A stretch of DNA of 32,246 nucleotides from a virus: positions 1 to 32,246 of IMG/VR virus record IMGVR_UViG_3300030329_001258. One strand, 5' to 3'. The position numbers were made by a program, and so were the translations under genes. The notes under the pieces were generated by a model. It was not told the DNA's origin. It saw only the letters and a program-made list of their open reading frames with translations, and made no database searches. Positions 14,584 through 20,494 of this stretch are shown here, piece by piece; the first letter of the stretch is position 1; the number at the start of each line of letters is the position of its first letter.

Positions 14584-16047
14584 CTAACGCAGCAAGAACG
14601 TGTCGGGCTCATCAAGCGCGATCTTAGCGATGCGCGCTCCAATCTTTGTCAGTGCCTTGTAATAGCTATCTGATAGATGATTGGATTCGTAATGGTGTCC
14701 AAACTCGTGAATCAGTAGGTCAAGTATGTCTGTCATGTTGGTTGAATTGAAAAACTTGCGTCCCAGTCTTCCAACATTGAATACCAGACAACCAGTCCCA
14801 TAAGTGGCCGCGAATGGCCACGTTACGTCATTCACGAATCTTACCGATACCGAGCAGGCCAAGATCTTGCTTGCAAGTCTTTTAGCAAGACCTGCTACCG
14901 CCTCCATTTCCGGAGTGATCTTCTCCATGTCTTTAAGTGGAGTGCCATCTTCGGAATATGGCTTTGGCGAAGGCGTAACTTGCCCGGCAGGACTAACCGA
15001 TCCGTATTCCTTGGCATTCCGATGCTGGTCAGCCGTTAGACTTCTGCCATAGATCACAGCATATCCTGCTGACTGAGCACGGGCGTTTGCCTCTGGATCA
15101 GACGGATCAAACATGACCCGCTTCTTTCCATACCGAAGATCGAGAACTTTGTTAACAGATTCCTTTGACGCTTCCGGATGACCCGTTGCTTCGGATACCC
15201 AATTTGCTGCCGAGTCTTCTTTTGTGAGAAGTTCCGTTGTGTTATTCACAACGGACATTCGAAGACGGCGAAGGTACGAGGGTTGGACATTGTCCCGATC
15301 CATATTTAGCGGCACCTTTTGTTGGATATCAACATGGAAACGGTCTTCTTCAAGGGAGACAATTGGAATCCCCATCTCGTAGATCGTTGCCTGTTCATCG
15401 TCCTTGGTTTCGTAAATATTGACCTTCGTACTACGCTTTGTCGAAAATAGATTGCCTTCGCTATCTGTTCCGACTGTCGGCATCTGAATCTCGTAAGACG
15501 CGACTGACTTGCGTTCCAGAAGCGGGACATCATTAAGTGTTGTCTCGATTCCTTCAGGCGGGATCAAACGTGAACATCCTGCGATGATCTCTTCACGTTC
15601 CGCTTTTGTCATCTTAATGATGGCAGTGAAACGTGAACCTTGACTTCGATCGTTCTTGCATTTTTGACGCTTGCCTTCTGATGTGAAGACAATTGTTCTT
15701 CCTACAGTCTCGATCTTGGCTTCCTTACACACGGAAAGCACGAGCTTTTCGCCAAGGTTGAATCTGCCACGCTTGGTGGCATCGCTTTTCTTTTCTGATT
15801 CAGCAAAGAGGGTGAAAGCGTGAGCCATGTCGGAAAAGCCATTAGGGTCATCATCCTCGACAATCAGCGTGGAATATCCTCGCGTATCTGAACTATCAAG
15901 ACGAATGTTGACTTTCGTCACGTTCTGATCCCATGCGTTCTGGATCAGTTCGTTAATAACAAATGACTTGTCACGATTGGCAACTAAGCTTGAAAGACCC
16001 TTGCGGTCTACTTCAAACCAGTTATCGCTAGTGTGGCTAGTGTGCAT
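14584..16047 (-). CDS. GHKL ATPase fused to HExxH metalloprotease-like domain
   Basis: The N-terminal half of this 487-aa protein is a GHKL (Hsp90/MutL/MORC-like) ATP-binding fold: VINELIQNAWDQN (residues 30-42) is the N box, VEDDDPNGF (63-71) a degenerate G1 box and GRFNLGEK (94-101) the G2 box. A middle region with ALNDVPLLERK-like and IPLNMDRDNVQPSYLRR-like sequence follows, as in transducer domains. Near the end, LIHEFGHHYESNH (about 445-457) is a HExxH zinc-protease motif. I know of no well-described phage protein with this pairing. It could disable a host or defence protein, or remodel a target with ATP. ATG 16047 follows AGAAAGGATGTCAAC. It is the first gene of the - strand transcript. 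Confidence 0.8.
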   Translation of the reverse strand: MHTSHTSDNWFEVDRKGLSSLVANRDKSFVINELIQNAWDQNVTKVNIRLDSSDTRGYSTLIVEDDDPNGFSDMAHAFTLFAESEKKSDATKRGRFNLGEKLVLSVCKEAKIETVGRTIVFTSEGKRQKCKNDRSQGSRFTAIIKMTKAEREEIIAGCSRLIPPEGIETTLNDVPLLERKSVASYEIQMPTVGTDSEGNLFSTKRSTKVNIYETKDDEQATIYEMGIPIVSLEEDRFHVDIQQKVPLNMDRDNVQPSYLRRLRMSVVNNTTELLTKEDSAANWVSEATGHPEASKESVNKVLDLRYGKKRVMFDPSDPEANARAQSAGYAVIYGRSLTADQHRNAKEYGSVSPAGQVTPSPKPYSEDGTPLKDMEKITPEMEAVAGLAKRLASKILACSVSVRFVNDVTWPFAATYGTGCLVFNVGRLGRKFFNSTNMTDILDLLIHEFGHHYESNHLSDSYYKALTKIGARIAKIALDEPDTFLLR

Positions 16048-16062
16048 GTTGACATCCTTTCT

Positions 16063-16089
16063 GTTGTGACCGGATGCCAGAACATGAAC
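16063..16089. repeat. Inverted repeat, right arm (flanks GHKL gene)
   Basis: This is the 27-nt partner of 14521-14547. It lies in the 5' leader of the GHKL gene and ends about 2 nt before its Shine-Dalgarno site. The single mismatch becomes a G-U pair in RNA, so the mRNA could pair along all 27 positions around the gene. A shuffled partial copy (CGGATGCCA, GAAC, GTTGTCAC) lies at 16137-16161. Confidence 0.95.
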
Positions 16090-16101
16090 TAGATGATCTG
16101 T

Positions 16102-16125
16102 CTAGGTCAGGTCAGTCCTGCCTAG
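16102..16125 (-). promoter_or_regulatory. Leader hairpin in the - strand 5' UTR
   Basis: CTAGG/CCTAG and CAGG/CCTG pair with one bulged base and a five-base loop. It sits between the - strand promoter and the GHKL ribosome site, so it is part of the long leader of about 160 nt. Confidence 0.6.
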
Positions 16126-16217
16126 CGATCGGTATTCGGATGCCAAAGAACCAGTTGTCACGAGGCTTATCTGCCTACTGGGTGATGTACAGAACTGCGT
16201 GCGACCATCACACCACC

Positions 16218-16246
16218 ATTATATCACAAATCTTCCAAATATGATT
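16218..16246 (-). promoter_or_regulatory. Probable sigma-70 extended -10 promoter, - strand
   Basis: On the - strand a perfect TATAAT (16223-16218) is preceded by TGA, giving the extended -10 TGATATAAT. The -35 region is weak (AATCAT at a 17-base spacing). Transcription would start near 16211 and read the GHKL gene and the recombination module. Confidence 0.7.
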
Positions 16247-16336
16247 CAGAAAGTAAGATTATTCTCAGAACGCTAAGTGTTTGCTATGGAATGGCTTATG
16301 CGGCAACAAAAAATGTGCTTTTCTAGCGACAACGTG

Positions 16337-16364
16337 TTTACTTGTGATAGATTTATGTTAGTAT
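16337..16364 (+). promoter_or_regulatory. Probable promoter of the + strand early operon
   Basis: TTTACT (16337-16342) and TAGTAT (16359-16364) are separated by 16 bases, a fair sigma-70 match. It points at the + operon and lies 115-120 nt from the divergent - strand promoter, so both can be controlled together. Confidence 0.55.
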
Positions 16365-16379
16365 GTTCTATGTGGGGAT

Positions 16380-16535
16380 TGAGGTTCCTACCCGGACCAA
16401 GCATTTACGCTTCTGTGTGACAGGCAGCCGGTGATCTTTGGCAAGTGAATAATCACTCCCACGCGACACTGGTTCGACGTGGGTGCAAATCCTTTCATCC
16501 TTACAAATCCCGTGCTGCTTCCTTAATTGGATGCA
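16380..16535 (+). promoter_or_regulatory. Structured leader of the + operon
   Basis: This leader RNA shows adjacent hairpins AGTGA-ATAA-TCACT (16444-16457) and CCCACG...CGTGGG (16458-16483). TTCATCCTT (16494-16502) follows and is complementary to the Shine-Dalgarno region AAGGATGAA (16571-16579) of the first gene. A perfect 8-bp stem (16511-16518 with 16533-16540) lies between them. The arrangement could hide or expose the ribosome site. No known riboswitch class is recognised. Confidence 0.5.
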
Positions 16536-16540
16536 GCACG

Positions 16541-16578
16541 ATTTACCGCTTACTCGGAGCGGCTCATTGAAAGGATGA
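16541..16578 (+). repeat. Leader repeat, copy 1 (hairpin plus Shine-Dalgarno)
   Basis: This 38-nt unit is repeated at 16813-16850 with one mismatch. It holds CCGCT-TACTCGG-AGCGG, a 5-bp stem with a seven-base loop, and then the ribosome site GAAAGGATGA. It is preceded by a strong GC-rich hairpin. Confidence 0.9.
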
Positions 16579-16581
16579 ACA

Positions 16582-16776
16582 ATGATTGATTTTGACCCAG
16601 AAATTTTCTTGAACGCAATCAAAAAGGTTGATCGAGAGATTGAAAAACAAGAAGCGATACACGTAAGGCCTTCAGATCAACTGTGTTGGCGAAGTCGTGT
16701 TCGCGAACTCAAGGCACAAAAGAAGCTGCTTGCCGATACCCTTGCTGCCTTTATAGCTGATTCAAAGACATGGTAA
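16582..16776 (+). CDS. Small early protein, unknown (64 aa)
   Basis: The 64-aa product is helical and charged (NAIKKVDREIEKQEAIHV, SRVRELKAQKKLLADTLAAFIAD) and probably forms a helical hairpin. It is the first gene of the + operon, translated from ATG 16582 after the repeated GAAAGGATGA leader. No family is recognised; position and size suggest an early host-interaction role. Confidence 0.65.
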   Translation: MIDFDPEIFLNAIKKVDREIEKQEAIHVRPSDQLCWRSRVRELKAQKKLLADTLAAFIADSKTW

Positions 16777-16812
16777 GTAACACCACTTCAACCCCTACCG
16801 GGGTTGTGGTGG

Positions 16813-16850
16813 ATTTACCGCTTACTCGGAGCGGCTTATTGAAAGGATGA
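16813..16850 (+). repeat. Leader repeat, copy 2 (hairpin plus Shine-Dalgarno)
   Basis: This is the second copy of the 38-nt leader unit, 37 of 38 bases identical to 16541-16578. It is preceded by the hairpin CAACCCC-TACC-GGGGTTG (16789-16806). The preceding hairpins differ in sequence between copies, but both are perfect stems. Confidence 0.9.
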
Positions 16851-16854
16851 GAAC

Positions 16855-17142
16855 ATGCTAGTTGACACAATGACGACCCACTGCTTTCGCACACCAGAGG
16901 ATTTATGTGAGGCGTTCGAGAGATTGGAATCGGTTGGGATCACGGACTACTCATGGAGTATTACGAAGAGAATGTTTTGGCGTGGCGAGCGAATCTTCAA
17001 TGTCGCGATCACTGCAAAGTATCTCGACCCACGCGCACAACGGAAAGGTCAGCAGACAATATTGTTGATCACTAAAGAACAACTGCACGATTTCGTGATT
17101 TCGCACGACTTCGCCAACACAGTTGAAAGGATGAATGTATGA
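16855..17142 (+). CDS. Small early protein, unknown (95 aa)
   Basis: The 95-aa protein has a mixed fold with CFRTPEDLCEAFERLESVGITDYSW, a basic middle and a strand ILLITKEQLHDFVI. No family is recognised. ATG 16855 lies 4 nt after the leader repeat; the in-frame ATG at codon 6 is an alternative. It overlaps the next gene by 4 nt (ATGA). Confidence 0.6.
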   Translation: MLVDTMTTHCFRTPEDLCEAFERLESVGITDYSWSITKRMFWRGERIFNVAITAKYLDPRAQRKGQQTILLITKEQLHDFVISHDFANTVERMNV

Positions 17143-17264
17143 TTGATTTTGTAATTGCGTTGATTGGCTTGCCAATCATGTACTTTTCTCTCAAGTATGC
17201 AGATGCATTTGTTGATCTGCACAAACGAATTGATGAAAGGATGAACCATAATGACCATTCATAA
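17139..17264 (+). CDS. 41-aa membrane peptide of the early operon
   Basis: MIDFVIALIGLPIMYFSLKYA is one hydrophobic span followed by a charged tail (DLHKRIDERMNHNDHS). The site GAAAGGATGAATGT precedes ATG 17139. It overlaps the genes on both sides by 4 and 14 nt. A small inner-membrane peptide of an early operon could act on the host envelope or exclude superinfecting phages, but nothing in the sequence shows this. Confidence 0.6.
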   Translation: MIDFVIALIGLPIMYFSLKYADAFVDLHKRIDERMNHNDHS

Positions 17265-17646
17265 TGAATCAGAGTTGTTGCGTGTCGATGAAGATGATTT
17301 CTTTGGAACGATTGAGGAACTTGGACGACTGAACCCCGATGGTTACAAAAACAACACTCTTGAACCGAAACGTGAAAGGGCGATGAGAGGCACGGTTTTC
17401 CATATCATGGACGACTTCGGATTAACCGCAATGCAGGCGGGGCTCAATCGCTGGCATTACGAACGTCAGGTTATGCTTGGCACTCTTCAAGCAGTGAAAG
17501 AGGAGTGGCATCGTGTGTGCGATGTTGCACCCTTGGACATTGAAACCACAAGGGCCCTCCAGAGAATCAGTGGGATGCTGGCCCACCTTGAGGACACCGG
17601 ACTTTTGACTGAAGGTGAAACCGATACAGAGGAGACCAATTCATGA
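17251..17646 (+). CDS. Unknown 131-aa early protein
   Basis: The acidic, mostly helical product has LRVDEDDFFGTIEELGRLNPDGY at the N-terminus, an HTH-like middle (DDFGLTAMQAGLNRWHYERQVMLG) and a C-terminal helix (RALQRISGMLAHLEDTGLL). No family can be named. GAAAGGATGAACCATA precedes ATG 17251. It overlaps the next gene by 4 nt. Confidence 0.6.
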   Translation: MTIHNESELLRVDEDDFFGTIEELGRLNPDGYKNNTLEPKRERAMRGTVFHIMDDFGLTAMQAGLNRWHYERQVMLGTLQAVKEEWHRVCDVAPLDIETTRALQRISGMLAHLEDTGLLTEGETDTEETNS

Positions 17647-17795
17647 AATGCCAGACTCCAATAAAAGACCTGAAGCCGGATGAGCAACTGCATGTGCTCT
17701 ATAACTTGGTTAAGGGTAGGGTTCCTCTCGAAGAAGATGACTACGTTGCATTGCAATTCATCTTGGAGCTTTTGGTTCGGGCCAATCCCAAGTAA
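17643..17795 (+). CDS. Small early protein, unknown (50 aa)
   Basis: The frame runs ATG 17643 to TAA 17795 and is coupled to the previous gene by ATGA. The product (KDLKPDEQLHVLYNLVKG, DDYVALQFILELLVRANPK) is two helices. It is the last gene of the operon before the structured RNA region. Confidence 0.6.
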   Translation: MKCQTPIKDLKPDEQLHVLYNLVKGRVPLEEDDYVALQFILELLVRANPK

Positions 17796-17804
17796 GCTAC
17801 ATCA

Positions 17805-18010
17805 AGCTGACGGCCGCAAGGAGTTAATCATCACTGCGGTTGTACCGGACGGTAACGTCCGCGCAGCTACCCTCGCACGGTTCGCAAGATGGGGATTCGG
17901 AGAGAGACCGGATCGACGCTTGGAACTGCTGGAGCCCGGTTTATGCGAGGTTTCACGCACGGCAAAGCGTGATACAGCCCTCGGAGCAACTTTTGCTCCG
18001 GGGGCTTTTT
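17805..18010 (+). ncRNA. Candidate structured non-coding RNA with terminator
   Basis: This region of about 200 nt follows the last gene of the + operon and is packed with helices. CGGACG-GTAA-CGTCCG (17846-17861) is a GNRA tetraloop hairpin. CCTCGCA (17871-17877) pairs with TGCGAGG (17944-17950) and encloses GATTCGG-AGAGAGA-CCGGATC (17894-17914). CACGC...GCGTG (17954-17971) follows, then the terminator. No known family (tmRNA, tRNA, riboswitch, intron) fits. The region also lies in a 110-codon open frame ending at 18012, but that frame has no ribosome site and its stop lies in the terminator T-run. Confidence 0.65.
17976..18010 (+). terminator. Strong intrinsic terminator of the + operon
   Basis: A 13-bp stem (AGCCCTCGGAGCA with TGCTCCGGGGGCT, one G-U pair) has a five-base loop and is followed by a T-run. 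It ends + strand transcription and forms the 3' end of the candidate RNA. Confidence 0.9.
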
Positions 18011-18182
18011 AGTGCGCCAAGCGGCCAACTCCTGCCAGCCACATGGCATTCTGTCCACCATTGACCACGCTTTGGGTCAGGTACTGCGCAAGAACAGCCC
18101 CCCGGCGGTGGATGAAAAGTACCGAGGGGCTGCTAAAGGGGTCAAAAAGAGGGGTGTCCTCTCAGAGGCTCTAGAATCGCCT
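18011..18182. other. Convergent spacer between the two transcription units
   Basis: Apart from the - strand terminator, this stretch holds a 7-bp stem CAGCCCC/GGGGCTG (18095-18132) with a 24-base loop containing inner CGG/CCG pairs. I see no supported gene in it. Confidence 0.5.
18143..18163 (-). terminator. Intrinsic terminator of the late - strand unit
   Basis: On the - strand GAGAGG-ACAC-CCCTCT is a short stem followed by five T (18148-18144). A second hairpin AGAGGC...GCCTCT lies just before it (about 18161-18187). Together they would stop transcription of the tail genes before it meets the + operon. Confidence 0.7.
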
Positions 18183-18509
18183 CTACGGCGTTTCTTTTTC
18201 CGGTACCATTCCACCCCAATGGAAGGCTGCCATCGCCTCACAGGCCGTCCAAGCGGCCCCTGCGCGGTCTTGCCACACACTATTGGTTAATCCCTCGGCT
18301 CCTGCCTTGTGGGCCAGTTCGTGCAACCCTTTGATGATTTGCCGCCGGCTGATTCGGTGAACCTCTGGTATTCGACATTGAGTATTCTCGCTTTGATCAT
18401 CCAAACCAAGGCGAAAACTAATTACATTGGCCAGCACCTTTTGGTCAATGTTGAAAGAACTTCGGATACGAAAATCAGACGGGTTCTTGCTTTGTGAGTG
18501 TTTGCTCAT
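18183..18509 (-). CDS. Unknown 108-aa protein, last gene of the late unit
   Basis: ATG 18509 (AAGG about 10 nt upstream) gives 108 aa and is preferred over the TTG at 18539. The product has a basic N-terminus (KHSQSKNPSDFRIRSSFNIDQ), a helix SRRQIIKGLHELAHKAGAEG and a Trp/Ala-rich end. No family is recognised. It overlaps the HTH gene by 35 nt. It could be a DNA-associated partner of that protein. Confidence 0.5.
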   Translation of the reverse strand: MSKHSQSKNPSDFRIRSSFNIDQKVLANVISFRLGLDDQSENTQCRIPEVHRISRRQIIKGLHELAHKAGAEGLTNSVWQDRAGAAWTACEAMAAFHWGGMVPEKETP

Positions 18510-18753
18510 GCTCGTCAGCCTTTTGGATAAGGTAATCAAGTTCGTCCTGAAGCTTCTTTTTGAGGATCGTAAGCCCGTGACCGGGATTGCCCCGCTGCCG
18601 TGGCTTTAACCGACGAGCCTCGTCTTCAGTCCACACTCGCATCCTACCAATCTTGTTGCCTTTTATCTCGCGGGACTTAGCCAGAGACAAAATTCTCCTT
18701 GAGGTGACCCCGTATCGTTCTGCAATCTGTTTGGTGGTCAGCCACATGCTCAT
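18475..18753 (-). CDS. Helix-turn-helix protein (excisionase/MerR-like)
   Basis: The 92-aa product starts MSMWLTTKQIAERYGVTSRRI, then LAKSREIKGNKIGRMRVWTEDEARRL. This is the winged HTH_17 fold of excisionase-type and MerR-type proteins, usually used to bind DNA. The C-terminal half is a coiled-coil-like helix. No integrase is nearby, so it is probably a regulator rather than an excisionase. It sits 5 nt after the fibre gene. Confidence 0.75.
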   Translation of the reverse strand: MSMWLTTKQIAERYGVTSRRILSLAKSREIKGNKIGRMRVWTEDEARRLKPRQRGNPGHGLTILKKKLQDELDYLIQKADEHEQTLTKQEPV

Positions 18754-18758
18754 TCTCG

Positions 18759-20168
18759 TTAGCTGATGAGGGTGTCCGCTACTGTCGGAGAACTGGCCGC
18801 ACCCGGAAGAAGATAGCCGTTTCCGTGGAAGTCAAAGAACCTGTCCATGTGCTTGAAGACCAAACCCTCGTGATTGTTGGTGATTGGAACCGAAACCCGG
18901 TCATCCATTGTCCAATCGTTGTCGCCCGCAATGATGCCAAGGTAGATGCCACCCGGAGCGGTCTGGTACATCTCTGACAGGAACACGTTGTCAATGAACA
19001 GATCGTGCGTATTGGAAAGTGCCGTTGACAGTCTGATGGTGAAGTAGATGTCACCACGAATGTCCTTCGGAGTCCTGACGGCAACGAAATTGGTTCCCGC
19101 CGTTGAATAAGTGGTCGTAAGACCGGTGCAGTCCACTTCAAGTCTACAATTGATGCTCTTGGCCGCAAACACAGTACCCGCTGAGTTCTCAAGCTGTACA
19201 CGAAGCACACCGGCAGTAATGGCCGACGATTCTCGTCGCAGATTGGCACCGATCATGTACACCGTGTCTGGTTTGATCGTTCCAAGTGTGCCTGTTGTAG
19301 TGCCAAGCTTCTGCCGCAGTGATATGAGCGTTGAACCATCGCCCTTGAGTTCGAGTGCCTTTGATCCTCGATACGCCGTTGTTGTGCTGCCCGTATGTGT
19401 GGATGCTGAACCAGTCTGCAATTCCCATTGATCCGGCACATCGCTGGTAAATCGCTCAAAGCTAGAGTTTACCAATATGTTGCCACCTACCGACATATCT
19501 CCATCAACGTCACCGCATGTTGATGGAATGCGACCATAAACCCCGCCGCCGCCCGGCCATCGGTAATCGAAAGGCGAGTAAACCGTACCGCCCTCGCACA
19601 AGAAGATTTCCTTACCTGATCTGACATGCTTGTCTTGTGCGTCACGCACACACGTCACCTTGATTGTTTCAGACCTTGCTGCCGGGAAGTTAGTAAGCGT
19701 TGACCCGAATACTGCGCTTGGAGAGATATGCGTCTTAATCGTTCCGTTGCCGTCATTGCTTCCATCTGCTGTAAGGCTGCCGACTGTAATCGTTGATCTT
19801 TCAAGCGTCGATCCCGAATCCATTTGATGAAACAACTCACGCATGGCATCCTGAACTGTTCTAATTTGCGTGGACGCATCTTCGTCAACCATGTTGACCA
19901 GCGTTTGTGCAGCCGCATTTTGGATGGCGGGGCCAATTCGGCCCATCGCATAGGCGGCAGATTGGATTTCATCGCTCAAGGAGTTCATGAATCTGATGTC
20001 TTTTCCAAGGGCAGCACTGGCAGCGTAGGCACCGACCGTATCGTTGAAAGACTTGCCTGATCCATCGGATAGCAACAGGGCTTGGGTTGTGAGAATCTTG
20101 TCCGTAAGACCCATCAATTTCCCGAGCCTTGTAAACAACCCACCTGTACCTACTAGAGTTACTGCCAT
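18759..20168 (-). CDS. Tail tip/fibre protein with CBM-like domain
   Basis: Residues 1-130 are helical, starting MAVTLVGTGGLFTRLGKLMG, probably virion attachment or a trimeric stalk. Residues about 228-395 begin GGNILVNSSFERF and contain VPDQWELQTG and YRGSKALELKGDGS, the pattern of a CBM_4_9-like jelly roll that binds sugars. The C-terminus (NNHEGLVFKHMDRFFDF) is unrecognised. It may bind a host surface glycan. The gene overlaps the preceding Zn-ribbon-like gene by 10 nt. Confidence 0.6.
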   Translation of the reverse strand: MAVTLVGTGGLFTRLGKLMGLTDKILTTQALLLSDGSGKSFNDTVGAYAASAALGKDIRFMNSLSDEIQSAAYAMGRIGPAIQNAAAQTLVNMVDEDASTQIRTVQDAMRELFHQMDSGSTLERSTITVGSLTADGSNDGNGTIKTHISPSAVFGSTLTNFPAARSETIKVTCVRDAQDKHVRSGKEIFLCEGGTVYSPFDYRWPGGGGVYGRIPSTCGDVDGDMSVGGNILVNSSFERFTSDVPDQWELQTGSASTHTGSTTTAYRGSKALELKGDGSTLISLRQKLGTTTGTLGTIKPDTVYMIGANLRRESSAITAGVLRVQLENSAGTVFAAKSINCRLEVDCTGLTTTYSTAGTNFVAVRTPKDIRGDIYFTIRLSTALSNTHDLFIDNVFLSEMYQTAPGGIYLGIIAGDNDWTMDDRVSVPITNNHEGLVFKHMDRFFDFHGNGYLLPGAASSPTVADTLIS

Positions 20169-20494
20169 TTCTTAAATCCTTTATTCCATCTGGCACGCCT
20201 CTGTAGACATGCTACACATGGCTTCTTTCGGCCAAATGTCAATATGTGAATGAGTTTGTGGGCCACGTCACCAAGCCCCCTGATTGGGCCTTCGTAGTCC
20301 GGGCAAGTCTCGCAATATCTGGATGAGACCACATTGCTTGATCCCTTTACCGCTGGCTTGCCGTGACCCTTTAAGCACGAACCAATGCTTGTCATCACCG
20401 GCACGAAGTGTTTGCATTTCGAGTCATTCGCTATGACCTTCAAGCCGATGTGATTTGCTTTGAATTTTCTTTTAGACTTGCACTTACATCCCAT
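20159..20494 (-). CDS. Small Cys-rich, probably zinc-binding protein in tail region
   Basis: ATG 20494 shares bases with the upstream stop (TAATG) and gives 111 aa: MGCKCKSKRKFK, later DSKCKHF, SIGSCLKGHGK, SSRYCETCPDYEG and FGRKKPCVACLQRRARWNKG. At least three Cys pairs could bind one or two zinc ions. A His-rich helix (VAHKLIHILTFG) lies before the last CxxC. The product is basic. Its role is unknown; it may assist fibre assembly or DNA handling. A longer in-frame start exists but overlaps the previous gene. Confidence 0.55.
   Translation of the reverse strand: MGCKCKSKRKFKANHIGLKVIANDSKCKHFVPVMTSIGSCLKGHGKPAVKGSSNVVSSRYCETCPDYEGPIRGLGDVAHKLIHILTFGRKKPCVACLQRRARWNKGFKKWQ

Noticed and set aside
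16395-16495. tRNA-like segment with GGTTCGA in the + leader
   Set aside because: No acceptor stem, no T-stem pairing and no anticodon arm could be built.
16396-16498. 35-aa - strand frame in the control region
   Set aside because: The ribosome site is too close to its ATG and it lies in a leader with strong RNA structure on the + strand.
17680-18012. 110-codon open frame on + across the structured RNA
   Set aside because: No ribosome site for its start, its first third overlaps a clear gene in another frame, and its stop falls in the terminator T-run. Kept as a caution in the RNA entry.
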